A DNA stretch of 45,014 nucleotides from Clostridiales bacterium (GTDB lineage: Bacteria; Bacillota; Clostridia; Christensenellales; CAG-138), in contig CAKJYC010000014.1 of NCBI GenBank assembly GCA_918244965.1, positions 1 through 45,014 of the forward strand, read 5' to 3'. Positions 7,247 through 15,686 of this stretch are shown here, one piece after another (positions within the stretch are counted from its first letter, which is position 1; every line of letters begins with the position of its first letter). Both the position numbers and the translations under genes were made by a program. Under the pieces are notes generated by a model that was not told the DNA's origin, did no database searches, and saw nothing but the letters and a program-made list of their open reading frames with translations.

Positions 7247-9244
7247 TCAGGATTTTGTTTTCGCGCTCAGGACGTTCGACCACCCGCCGTAATAGGTGAA
7301 GCCCTCGAATTCATGGTACGAGCGCACGCGGACGTAGTACCGCGTCGACGCCTTCAGGCTCCTGATCGTCGTCTCCGACGTCAGCGGCTCCGCGATCTTC
7401 AACGTCTTGACGTTCTTGGTGAAGGCCGCGTCTGTCGCGATCTGCACCTCGTAGCCTGTGAAGTTCTTCGACGGCGTCCAGCTGATCGTCAGCCGCTTAC
7501 TGCCGCCCTTGACGCTGTTCAGCACGCGCGTGGTGATGCGCACGGTGGTCTTGAGCGGTCCCACGACGCCGAGGTTATAGTTGTCGCCGACGTTGCCGCC
7601 GATCGTCGCGCCGGACACCGGGTCGACGCGCTGCGCAAAATACGCCTTGACGCCGTATTGGTAGCGCGTGCCCGCGTAGGTGCGGTGATCCGCGTCATAG
7701 CCGTCCAGATAGGTCGTGTCCGTCGTGTTGTCCCAGCGCGCGAAGTTCGTCCAGCCGCCGGTCGTGGTGCTCCATGCGCGGCGATATACGACGTAGCCAA
7801 CTGCGCCGGGGACCGCCGCCCATGTGACACGGATGCCGTCCTGCACGTTCTCGACCGCCGTTTGCTTCGTTGCGGGCAGGTAGATCTTGAACCAGCCGCG
7901 CGCCGTGCCGGCGTAGAGCGCCTTGAATGTCACGATCACATAGCCCGTGCCCGCGTTGACGTTCTCGCGGTATTCATAGGTATAGTTCGCCGGATCGACA
8001 ATGCTGCCATCCTTGGCCTTGACGCTGAACCGCGGCGTCTTGGCGCTGCCGTCCCAGATCATATACGGCGTCTTGCCGTTGAAGCTGACGTCCCTCGCGT
8101 CGATCTCCACCGTGCCGTCGAAGTCCGGCATCTTCTCAAAGGTCAGATAGACCGTAACGTCCATCATGCGATCGTTTGCGTCCCTTGTGCCGCTTCCGAC
8201 GGATGCGGGAAGCTCCGGCAGTTCGATGTCGCCGCCGTTCGAATCGACGCCCGCGTTATACTGATAGGTGAATGTATCCACCTCCGTCAAAAACGTCACC
8301 TCACCGGTGGTCGCGTCGAACGAGACGTCATCCTCGTCGATCGTCACGTTGGACAGCTTGCCCTGCGGCACGATCTTCGTCAGCTGGTAGACAAATCCGT
8401 CTGCCGTCTGCTTTCCCTTCTGTCCGGCAACCGTCTGTCCGTTCGCAAAGAAGGTTTCCAGCTTTGTGAGTTTACTGACGTTCAGCGTCGTCAGGTGATT
8501 GCGTTGGCATTCTAAATGCTGCAGCGCCGTATTCTTACTCACGTCCAACGTCGTCAATTGGTTACCCCCGCAGCCAAACGTTTTCAGCATAGTATTATTG
8601 CTGACATCAACCGTTGTCAGTTGGTTGGCAGCGCACATGAGATAGATTAACGCTGTATTCTTGCCGACATCCAGTTCCGACAGGCGATTGTCATTACAAT
8701 TCAGGCTCTCGAGTGCAGTGTTGTTGCTGACGTCCATCGCAGTCAGTTGGTTGGTGTAACAAAATAGATGAACCAGCGAAGTATTTCTGCTCACGTCCAA
8801 CGACGTCAGTTGGTTCTCGTTGCAAATCAAGGACTCAAGTGCCGCGTTTTTGCTGACGTCCAGCGACGTCAGTTGATTGTACCCGCAATACAGGTTTTCC
8901 AACGCAGTATTCCTGCTGACATCCAGCGACGTCAGTCGGTTGCCCTCACAGTCGAAATACCGGAGGTTCGGGAAATACTCGATACCGCGGACCGAGGTAA
9001 TGTCACGTTCGCCGCAGCTGATCGTCGTGACGTTCTCGACCTGATCCTGCGTCATATACTTTACGTCACCGTCGACGGAATACGCCAGATTCGCGAGGAT
9101 CCAATCCCGGAAGTTCGCGTCCGGGAAGGTCGAGCTGTTGATTTCGAGACAGTGTCCGTCCGCCGCGGCCGCATGCGGCGCGAGCGCCGGCAGCAGCGCA
9201 AAACACATGATGAGTGCGAGTGTCAGAGATACGAGCTTTTTCAC
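7247..9244 (-). CDS. secreted leucine-rich-repeat protein with two fibronectin-type-III-like domains
   Basis: A 665-residue exported protein with a signal peptide (residues 1-28, ending AHAAAADG). About nine leucine-rich repeats of 21 residues lie roughly at 85-290, with the recurring core LTSLDVSKNTAL and Cys-x-x-NQ. A beta-rich segment follows, then two fibronectin-III-like modules (about 455-550 and 565-660; VTWAAVPGAVGYVVYRR and ISWTPSKNFTGYEVQI). No LPxTG, dockerin or S-layer motif is visible, so the mode of surface retention is unknown. Likely roles are adhesion or binding of glycans or proteins, by analogy only. The start is a GTG with AGGAGG upstream. The repeat section looks less GC-rich than the flanking domains. 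Confidence 0.8.
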   Translation of the reverse strand: MKKLVSLTLALIMCFALLPALAPHAAAADGHCLEINSSTFPDANFRDWILANLAYSVDGDVKYMTQDQVENVTTISCGERDITSVRGIEYFPNLRYFDCEGNRLTSLDVSRNTALENLYCGYNQLTSLDVSKNAALESLICNENQLTSLDVSRNTSLVHLFCYTNQLTAMDVSNNTALESLNCNDNRLSELDVGKNTALIYLMCAANQLTTVDVSNNTMLKTFGCGGNQLTTLDVSKNTALQHLECQRNHLTTLNVSKLTKLETFFANGQTVAGQKGKQTADGFVYQLTKIVPQGKLSNVTIDEDDVSFDATTGEVTFLTEVDTFTYQYNAGVDSNGGDIELPELPASVGSGTRDANDRMMDVTVYLTFEKMPDFDGTVEIDARDVSFNGKTPYMIWDGSAKTPRFSVKAKDGSIVDPANYTYEYRENVNAGTGYVIVTFKALYAGTARGWFKIYLPATKQTAVENVQDGIRVTWAAVPGAVGYVVYRRAWSTTTGGWTNFARWDNTTDTTYLDGYDADHRTYAGTRYQYGVKAYFAQRVDPVSGATIGGNVGDNYNLGVVGPLKTTVRITTRVLNSVKGGSKRLTISWTPSKNFTGYEVQIATDAAFTKNVKTLKIAEPLTSETTIRSLKASTRYYVRVRSYHEFEGFTYYGGWSNVLSAKTKS

Positions 9245-9283
9245 GGTGCAATCCTCCTGTTATCGGGATTCTCATTTGGTTTC

Positions 9284-9312
9284 AGTATACCATGAACAGC
9301 GGCCAAAAGCAA
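9284..9312 (-). promoter_or_regulatory. sigma-A promoter of the LRR protein gene
   Basis: On the minus strand, TTGCTT (9312-9307), 17 bp, TATACT (9289-9284) with a TGG extended -10. The -35 box lies immediately below the ppdK terminator. Confidence 0.7.
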
Positions 9313-9315
9313 TAC

Positions 9316-9348
9316 AAAACGATCCCCCGACTGTGGATCGGGGGATCG
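9316..9348 (-). terminator. intrinsic terminator of ppdK
   Basis: An 11-bp stem of CGATCCCCCGA and TCGGGGGATCG (9320-9330 / 9338-9348), followed on the minus strand by TTTTGTATTG. Confidence 0.85.
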
Positions 9349-9361
9349 TAAGAAGGTGGGA

Positions 9362-11992
9362 TTATTTGGCTTCCTTGATCGCGGCCTGCGCAGCGGCGAG
9401 ACGTGCGATCGGTACGCGGAACGGCGAGCAGGACACGTAGTCGAGGCCGATCTCGTGGCAGAACTCAACGGACGTCGGATCGCCGCCGTGTTCGCCGCAG
9501 ATGCCGAGCTCCAGGTTCGCTCTTGTGCCCTTGCCGAGCTGGACCGCCATCTTCATGAGCTTGCCGACGCCGTTCTGGTCGAGACGCGCGAACGGTTCGG
9601 ACTCATAGATCTTGGTGTCGTAGTAGGCAGTCAGGAACTTGCCCGCGTCGTCGCGGCTGAAGCCGAACGTCATCTGGGTCAGGTCGTTCGTGCCGAAGCA
9701 GAAGAACTCCGCATCCTTGGCGATCTCGTCCGCGGTCAGGCAGGCGCGCGGAATCTCGATCATCGTGCCGACCTGGTACTTGAGGTCGATGCCGGACGCC
9801 TTGATCTCCTCATCCGCAACAGCGACGACGATGTTGCGCACAAAGCGGAACTCCTTCGGTTCGCCGACGAGCGGGATCATGATCTCCGGAACCATGTTCC
9901 ATTCCGGATGCTTCTTCTGGACGTTGATCGCAGCGCGGATAACGGCCTTGGTCTGCATCTTCGCGATCTCCGGATAGGTGACGGTCAGACGGCAGCCGCG
10001 GTGACCCATCATCGGGTTGAACTCATGCAGCGCCGCGATGATGTTCTTGATCTGCTCAACGGTCTTGCCCTGCGTTTCGGCCAGCAGCTTGATGTCGGCC
10101 TCTTCGGTCGGAACGAACTCGTGAAGCGGCGGATCGAGGAAGCGGATGACGACGGGATAGCCGTCCATCGCCTCATAGATCGCCTCGAAGTCGCCCTGCT
10201 GCATCGGGAGCAGCTTGTTGAGAGCAGCCTCGCGCTCCTCCACGGTGTCGGAGCAGATCATCTCGCGGATCGCCGCGATGCGGTCGCCGTCGAAGAACAT
10301 ATGCTCCGTGCGGCAGAGGCCGATGCCCTCTGCGCCGAGCTCGCGCGCCTTCTTCGCGTCGCGCGGGGTGTCGGCGTTGGTGCGGACCTTGAGCCTTCTG
10401 TACTTGTCCGCCCAGCCCATGATCCGGCCGAATTCGCCCGCGATCTCCGCGTCGACGGTCGGGATGATGCCGTCATAGATGCAGCCGGTGGAACCGTCGA
10501 TGGACAGCCAGTCGCCCTCATGGTATTCCTTGCCTGCCAGCGTGAAGCGCTTGTTCTCTTCATCCATGGCGATCGCGGAGCAGCCGGAGACGCAGCAGGT
10601 GCCCATGCCGCGCGCAACGACCGCCGCGTGGGACGTCATGCCGCCGCGGACGGTGAGGATGCCCTGAGACGCCTTCATGCCCTCGATGTCCTCAGGAGAG
10701 GTCTCCAGACGGACCAGCAGGACCTTTTCGCCGCGTGCCTTCCACGCCTTCGCATCCTCTGCGGAGAACAAGATCTTGCCGCAGGCTGCGCCCGGAGAAG
10801 CCGCCAGCGCCTTTGCGACCGGCGTCGCCGCCTTGATCGCCTTCGCGTCGAACTGCGGATGCAGCAGCGTGTCGAGGTTTCTCGGATCGATCATCGCGAC
10901 CGCTTCCTGCTCAGTGCGCATGCCCTCGTCGACGAGATCGCACGCGATCTTCAGCGCCGCCTTCGCGGTACGCTTGCCGTTGCGGGTCTGCAGCATGTAC
11001 AGCTTGCCGTGCTCGACGGTGAACTCCATATCCTGCATGTCGCGATAGTGGCCTTCAAGGATCTTGCAGACCTGATTGAACTGCTCGAACGCCTCCGGGA
11101 ACTTCTGCTCCATCTCGGCGATGTGCATCGGCGTGCGGACGCCCGCGACGACGTCCTCGCCCTGCGCGTTGGTCAAAAACTCGCCGAACAGGCCCTTTTC
11201 GCCGGTTGCCGGGTCACGCGTGAACGCAACGCCGGTGCCGCAGTCGTCGCCCATATTGCCGAACGCCATGGACTGCACGTTGACCGCGGTGCCCCAGGAA
11301 TACGGGATGTCGTTGTCGCGGCGATAAACGTTTGCGCGCGGGTTGTCCCACGAACGGAAGACAGCCTTGATCGCCTCGAACAGCTGCACCTTCGGATCGG
11401 ACGGGAAGTCCTCTCCGATCTTGGACTTGTACTCGGCCTTGAACTGATTTGCGAGCTCTTTGAGGTCGTCCGCAGTCAGATCGACGTCCTGCTTGACGCC
11501 CTTCTGCTCCTTCATGCGGTCGATCAGGACCTCGAAATACTTCTTGCCGACCTCCATGACGACGTCGGAGAACATCTGAATGAATCTGCGGTAGCAGTCC
11601 CACGCCCAGCGCGGGTTGTTGGACTTCTTCGCGATGACTTCGACGACCTGCTCGTTGAGACCGAGGTTCAGGATCGTGTCCATCATGCCCGGCATCGACG
11701 CGCGCGCGCCGGAACGGACCGAAACGAGAAGCGGATTCTCAAGATCGCCGAACTTCTTGCCCGTGATCTTCTCCATCTTCTCGATGTATTCCATGATCTG
11801 CGCCTGGATTGCGGGGTTGATCGTGCGGCCGTCCTCATAATACTGCGTGCAGGCTTCGGTGGTGATCGTGAAGCCCTGCGGAACCGGCAGACCGAGGTTG
11901 GTCATCTCGGCGAGGTTCGCGCCCTTGCCGCCCAAAAGGTTGCGCATATCCGCATTGCCTTCGCTGAACAGGTAGACATACTTTGTTGCCAT
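9362..11992 (-). CDS. ppdK: pyruvate, phosphate dikinase
   Basis: An 876-residue cytoplasmic enzyme, the usual length. It interconverts pyruvate + ATP + Pi and phosphoenolpyruvate + AMP + PPi. The N-terminal ATP-grasp region begins KYVYLFSEGNADMRNLLGGK. The phosphohistidine domain has GGMTSHAAVVARGMGTCCV with the swivelling catalytic His. The C-terminal PEP/pyruvate barrel has GHRGCRLTVTYPEIAKMQTKA and FCFGTNDLTQMTFGFSRDD. In anaerobic Clostridia it typically runs in glycolysis with PPi economy. The ATG at 11992 is chosen over an upstream ATG at 12064 because AGGAGG lies just before it and the upstream one precedes the promoter -10. No adjacent PPDK regulatory protein is present. Confidence 0.97.
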   Translation of the reverse strand: MATKYVYLFSEGNADMRNLLGGKGANLAEMTNLGLPVPQGFTITTEACTQYYEDGRTINPAIQAQIMEYIEKMEKITGKKFGDLENPLLVSVRSGARASMPGMMDTILNLGLNEQVVEVIAKKSNNPRWAWDCYRRFIQMFSDVVMEVGKKYFEVLIDRMKEQKGVKQDVDLTADDLKELANQFKAEYKSKIGEDFPSDPKVQLFEAIKAVFRSWDNPRANVYRRDNDIPYSWGTAVNVQSMAFGNMGDDCGTGVAFTRDPATGEKGLFGEFLTNAQGEDVVAGVRTPMHIAEMEQKFPEAFEQFNQVCKILEGHYRDMQDMEFTVEHGKLYMLQTRNGKRTAKAALKIACDLVDEGMRTEQEAVAMIDPRNLDTLLHPQFDAKAIKAATPVAKALAASPGAACGKILFSAEDAKAWKARGEKVLLVRLETSPEDIEGMKASQGILTVRGGMTSHAAVVARGMGTCCVSGCSAIAMDEENKRFTLAGKEYHEGDWLSIDGSTGCIYDGIIPTVDAEIAGEFGRIMGWADKYRRLKVRTNADTPRDAKKARELGAEGIGLCRTEHMFFDGDRIAAIREMICSDTVEEREAALNKLLPMQQGDFEAIYEAMDGYPVVIRFLDPPLHEFVPTEEADIKLLAETQGKTVEQIKNIIAALHEFNPMMGHRGCRLTVTYPEIAKMQTKAVIRAAINVQKKHPEWNMVPEIMIPLVGEPKEFRFVRNIVVAVADEEIKASGIDLKYQVGTMIEIPRACLTADEIAKDAEFFCFGTNDLTQMTFGFSRDDAGKFLTAYYDTKIYESEPFARLDQNGVGKLMKMAVQLGKGTRANLELGICGEHGGDPTSVEFCHEIGLDYVSCSPFRVPIARLAAAQAAIKEAK

Positions 11993-12022
11993 GTGTATCC
12001 TCCTAAGTTTTAATAACAATTT

Positions 12023-12050
12023 ATTATACCATAAAAAAAGACCGATGCAA
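12023..12050 (-). promoter_or_regulatory. sigma-A promoter of ppdK
   Basis: Minus-strand TTGCAT (12050-12045), 16 bp, TATAAT (12028-12023) with TGG extended -10. This lets ppdK be transcribed independently of the recO operon upstream. Confidence 0.8.
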
Positions 12051-12085
12051 GAAAAACTTTGCATCTTTGTGAATCTTTGTGCATT

Positions 12086-12826
12086 TTATCCGATTTGGTC
12101 GAGCATCAGCACGGCATGATCGGTCTCTCCGAGCATGCGTTTGCAGGAAGCCTTCAAAAGCGGCAGGATCTGTTCGCGCAGCGCATCCGTCAGCACGACC
12201 CGTACAAGCGCGTCATGATCGAGCAGCAGAATCCGCCGCATCGCTTCGAGCGCGAGCTTTGGGACCGGCTTTCCGCTGTGCAGACACGCGGCGCAGACCG
12301 CCCCGCCCGCCTCCGCCGAATAGAACAGCGCTGCGTCCGCGCGCACGTCCCTATGGCAGACGGCGCACTCGGTCAGCGTCGGACGGTAGCCGGCGTGATC
12401 GAGATAGTGCAGCAGAAACGCGATCAGAAGGTCCTTCGGCTCGGACTCGGAATACGCCAGAAACGACAGCGTGTGGTACAGCAGCGAAAACAGCGGCTCG
12501 TCCGGCGATTCGCGTCCGACGACCGTATTGCACAGCGCCGTGCACGCCGACGCGATCAGAAAGCGGTCGACGTCCTCGCGCAGCGGATAGAACGTCTCGC
12601 GCACGTCGCACGCGTTGACGGTCGTGCGCTCGCCGCTTGAAAACAGCTCAAACTCGCCGAACACGAACGGCTGTGCGCACGCAAGCAGCGGAGAGGTCGA
12701 CCTGCGGCAGTTTCTCGCCTTGCAGTCGATCCGTCCGCGGTCCGCGGAAAACAGCGTCAGCATCCGGTCGTTGTCGCGATAATCCGTATATCCGGTTACG
12801 ATGGCTTCGATGAGCTCCGTCGGCAT
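12086..12826 (-). CDS. recO: DNA repair protein RecO
   Basis: A 246-residue protein with the N-terminal OB-fold (IEAIVTGYTDYRDNDRMLTLFSADRGRI) and a helical C-terminal part holding a four-cysteine zinc site (C154-x2-C157 and C178-x2-C181). RecO loads RecA on SSB-coated single strands with RecR in RecFOR repair. The ATG at 12826 matches the family N-terminus, although its ribosome-binding site is weak. It overlaps the end of the small yqzL-like ORF, so translation may be coupled. It is the last gene of the yqfC operon. Confidence 0.9.
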   Translation of the reverse strand: MPTELIEAIVTGYTDYRDNDRMLTLFSADRGRIDCKARNCRRSTSPLLACAQPFVFGEFELFSSGERTTVNACDVRETFYPLREDVDRFLIASACTALCNTVVGRESPDEPLFSLLYHTLSFLAYSESEPKDLLIAFLLHYLDHAGYRPTLTECAVCHRDVRADAALFYSAEAGGAVCAACLHSGKPVPKLALEAMRRILLLDHDALVRVVLTDALREQILPLLKASCKRMLGETDHAVLMLDQIG

Positions 12827-12918
12827 TTGTCTCGTTTCGCCCGTACATAGGCAAGGTAATCCTCCACCCTGCCCGTGCGCATAAAGCGCTCCCATTCCTC
12901 TGAAAATTCGTCCTTCAT
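12796..12918 (-). CDS. yqzL: YqzL-like small protein
   Basis: A 40-codon ORF sits between era and recO, exactly where Bacillus and Clostridia encode YqzL. It reads MKDEFSEEWERFMRTGRVED then YLAYVRAKRDK, matching the YqzL pattern of a Trp, a Phe, Thr-Gly, and Tyr-Leu-x-Tyr. Its 3' end overlaps the recO start by 31 bases. The function of YqzL is unknown. Assignment rests on position plus a short motif. Confidence 0.65.
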   Translation of the reverse strand: MKDEFSEEWERFMRTGRVEDYLAYVRAKRDKCRRSSSKPS

Positions 12919-12957
12919 ACGGGATAGGTTACCCCGTTCACACCGCATTGATGCGCT

Positions 12958-13857
12958 CTACTCCTCTTTGTAGCCAAGCTCGTTCAGCATCTGCTGGCGG
13001 TTGCGCCAGTCCTCCTTGACCTTGATCCAAAGCTGCAGATTGACGCGTACATCCAGAAGCCACTCAATGTCCTTGCGCGCTTCGGAGCCGATGCGCTTCA
13101 ACATGCTGCCGCCGCGCCCGATGATGATCCCTTTGTGGCTTTCGCGTTCGCAGTAGATCGTGGCCCACACGTCCATCAGCGCGCCGTCGGGCCGCAGCTG
13201 CATTTTGTCGATCCCGACGCCGATGCCGTGCGGGATCTCTTCACGCAGAAGCTCCAGCGTCTTTTCACGGATCAGCTCGGCGCAGATCACGCGCTCCGGC
13301 TGATCGGTGACCATGTCTTCGGGATAGTACTGCGGTCCTTCGGTGAGATACTCCGTGAGCAACGTTTCAAGCCGGTCCACATTTTCGCCGGTCCTGGCGG
13401 AGACTGCAAGGACCGTATCGAAGCCCGCCGCCTTGACCGCCTCGCGCGCGTCCTGCATCTGCGCCGCGCTCGCGGCGTCGCACTTGTTCAGCAGCACGAT
13501 CACCGGGGAACGCTGCGTTTTCAGGAAACGCATCACATCCGCGTCGCGTTCGCCCACGCCGCGCAGCGTGTCGATGACGAGCAGGATCGCCTCGACGTCC
13601 TTCGAGGCGTCCTCCGCGGCCTTCTGCATGAACGAGCCGAGTTTGTTGCGCGGTTTCGTCATGCCCGGCGTGTCCAGAAAGATCATCTGGTAGTCCCTGC
13701 GGGTCAAAATGCCGGTTATGCGGTTGCGCGTCGTCTGCGCGCGGTCGGTGACGATCGCGATCTTCTGCCCGACAAGACGGTTTAAGAGCGTGGATTTTCC
13801 GACATTCGGGCAGCCGACGATACTGAAAAACCCGCTTTTGTATCCTGTCGCGTTCAT
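12958..13857 (-). CDS. era: GTPase Era
   Basis: A 299-residue ribosome-assembly GTPase. G1 is GCPNVGKS (15-22), G3 DTPG (62-65), and G4 NKCD (124-127). The C-terminal KH domain has GRGGSMLKRIGSEARKDIE. Era binds the 3' end of 16S rRNA during 30S maturation. Its ATG overlaps the cdd stop in the ATGA arrangement (13854-13857), implying translational coupling. Confidence 0.97.
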   Translation of the reverse strand: MNATGYKSGFFSIVGCPNVGKSTLLNRLVGQKIAIVTDRAQTTRNRITGILTRRDYQMIFLDTPGMTKPRNKLGSFMQKAAEDASKDVEAILLVIDTLRGVGERDADVMRFLKTQRSPVIVLLNKCDAASAAQMQDAREAVKAAGFDTVLAVSARTGENVDRLETLLTEYLTEGPQYYPEDMVTDQPERVICAELIREKTLELLREEIPHGIGVGIDKMQLRPDGALMDVWATIYCERESHKGIIIGRGGSMLKRIGSEARKDIEWLLDVRVNLQLWIKVKEDWRNRQQMLNELGYKEE

Positions 13858-14264
13858 GCAAGATCCTTCGGGCCGAACCGGTGCGGCAGCATCTGATCGA
13901 GCGTTTCGGTCACGACCTCGGATCCGTCGCGGTTGGAGGTGATGATGACAAAATCACCGTCGCAGAACTCCGCCATGACCTGGCGGCAGACGCCGCACGG
14001 ATAGGCGGGCAGGTCGCCGGAGCCGATCACCGCGATCGCGGAATAGTCGCGCACGCCGTCGAAGATCGCCTTGAAGAACGCGGTCCGCTCCGCGCAGATC
14101 GTCGGCGTGAACGACGCGTTTTCAATGTTGCAGCCCTGATAGATCCTTCCGTCCTTCGTCAGCAGCGCCGCGCCGACGGAATAGTGCGAATACGGCGAAT
14201 ACGAATGGTCGCGCGCTTCGCGTGCGAGCTTCAGCAGCAGATCCTTCTGTTCCTGTTCCATCAT
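13854..14264 (-). CDS. cdd: cytidine deaminase
   Basis: A 136-residue homotetrameric-type zinc enzyme of pyrimidine salvage that deaminates cytidine and deoxycytidine to uridine forms. The catalytic motif CAE (Cys57, Glu59) and the zinc pair PCGVC (Cys90, Cys93) are intact, with substrate-binding NIENASF before them. It overlaps ybeY upstream and era downstream by four bases each. In Bacillus subtilis dgkA lies between ybeY and cdd; it is absent here. Confidence 0.95.
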   Translation of the reverse strand: MMEQEQKDLLLKLAREARDHSYSPYSHYSVGAALLTKDGRIYQGCNIENASFTPTICAERTAFFKAIFDGVRDYSAIAVIGSGDLPAYPCGVCRQVMAEFCDGDFVIITSNRDGSEVVTETLDQMLPHRFGPKDLA

Positions 14265-14698
14265 CTTGTCACTCCTATCCCTTCTAAAATGTCCGTTTGT
14301 TTTTCACGCATCACACGCTCGTCCGGCTCCGTCATGTGATCGTAGCCGAGCAAATGCAGCACGCCGTGCACCGCAAGGAACGACAGCTCGCGCAAAAGCG
14401 AATGCCCGTACTCCTTCGCCTGCTCCTCGGCCCGCGCATAGCAGATCATGATGTCACCGAGATAGCCGTCCGCCGCAAGCGGGATCTCTCCCTCCCACGC
14501 CGGGAACGTCAGCACGTCGGTCACGGCGTCGACGTGACGGAAATCACGGTTGAGCGTCCGGATATGCTCCGGCGTGTCCACCAGGATCGTCAGATCGCCG
14601 TCTTTGCCTTCAAACGCCAGCGCAGCCTCGGCCGCGCGGGCAATGCCTGTCCGTTCCTGTTCGGACAGCGCGACCGTTTCGGAAAACACGTCAACCAT
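14261..14698 (-). CDS. ybeY: endoribonuclease YbeY (rRNA maturation factor)
   Basis: A 145-residue protein with the zinc motif HGVLHLLGYDH (His111, His115, His121), the family hallmark. It takes part in 16S rRNA 3'-end processing and ribosome quality control. The ATG at 14698 overlaps the phoH stop by eight bases; a longer frame upstream lies in the coding region of phoH and does not match the family N-terminus. Confidence 0.95.
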   Translation of the reverse strand: MVDVFSETVALSEQERTGIARAAEAALAFEGKDGDLTILVDTPEHIRTLNRDFRHVDAVTDVLTFPAWEGEIPLAADGYLGDIMICYARAEEQAKEYGHSLLRELSFLAVHGVLHLLGYDHMTEPDERVMREKQTDILEGIGVTR

Positions 14699-15686
14699 CG
14701 CTGCGCTCCCGCGGCCTTGCGTTTTCGTGCCGCTCATATGCCTGAATGATGCGCTGCACGAGCTCGTGCCGCACAACGTCCTTGTGCGTCAGCTTCACGA
14801 CCGAAATGCCCTCGACGCCGTCCAGCACGCGGATCGCATGCACGAGACCGCTTGTCCGCTCCTTCGGCAGGTCGATCTGCGTCACGTCGCCGGTCACCAC
14901 GATGCGGCTGCCCTCTCCGAAGCGCGTCAGGAACATCTTCATCTGCTCGATCGAGCAGTTCTGCGCCTCGTCTAAAATGATGAACGCGTTGTTGAGCGTA
15001 CGGCCGCGCATGTATGCGAGCGGAGCGACCTCGATCGCGCCGCGCTCCATCAGCTGCTTGTACGTTTCGAGCCCGAAAAACTCCTGCAGCGCGTCGTACA
15101 GCGGACGGAGGTACGGATCGACCTTGTTCTGCAGATCGCCCGGCAGAAAGCCGAGCTTTTCGCCCGCCTCTACCGCGGGACGCGTCAGGATGATGCGCTC
15201 GACCTCTTTGTTTTTGAACGCAACGACCGCCATGGCGACGGCAAGGTACGTCTTGCCCGTACCCGCAGGCCCGACGCCGAACACGAGCTCATGGTTCTTC
15301 AGCGCCTGCAGATACCGCTTCTGGCCGAGCGTCTTGCACTTGATCTGCTTGCCGCGGTTGGTCAGCGCGACGACGTCGCCCATGATCTCCTTGATCATGT
15401 CGGCGTTGCCGTCCTTGGCGATGTCGATCGCATAGCGGATGCGCCCGCGGTTGATCGGCTCACCCTTGCGCTGCATCTCAAGCAGCTTTTCCAAGATGAC
15501 CTTGCACAGCGTGACCTGCTCCTCGTCGCCCTCGATCGCGATCCCGTCGGAGTGAATGCGGATCTTCACCCCGATCTCCTCCTCAAACACGGTCAGGTTC
15601 TCGTCAAATACACCGAACAGCCCGATGGAATCATCCATCGAGTCCAGCTCGATGCGCGCAATCGCCCTTCCCTTTTCATCCGTCAT
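14691..15686 (-). CDS. phoH: PhoH-like ATPase
   Basis: A 331-residue cytoplasmic P-loop ATPase. A KH-like N-terminal region (about 30-75) precedes Walker A GPAGTGKT (139-146) and Walker B ILDEAQ (237-242). PhoH next to ybeY is a widespread pairing and suggests an RNA-related role, but the substrate is not established. It overlaps yqfD by 11 bases and ybeY by eight. Confidence 0.93.
   Translation of the reverse strand: MTDEKGRAIARIELDSMDDSIGLFGVFDENLTVFEEEIGVKIRIHSDGIAIEGDEEQVTLCKVILEKLLEMQRKGEPINRGRIRYAIDIAKDGNADMIKEIMGDVVALTNRGKQIKCKTLGQKRYLQALKNHELVFGVGPAGTGKTYLAVAMAVVAFKNKEVERIILTRPAVEAGEKLGFLPGDLQNKVDPYLRPLYDALQEFFGLETYKQLMERGAIEVAPLAYMRGRTLNNAFIILDEAQNCSIEQMKMFLTRFGEGSRIVVTGDVTQIDLPKERTSGLVHAIRVLDGVEGISVVKLTHKDVVRHELVQRIIQAYERHENARPRERSDG

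Noticed and set aside
9356-12013. A long plus-strand ORF of 885 codons opposite ppdK
   Set aside because: It is the antisense shadow of ppdK in a GC-rich genome: Arg/Leu/Ala/Asp-rich, no domain, no ribosome-binding site. The ppdK frame on the minus strand matches its family along its full length.
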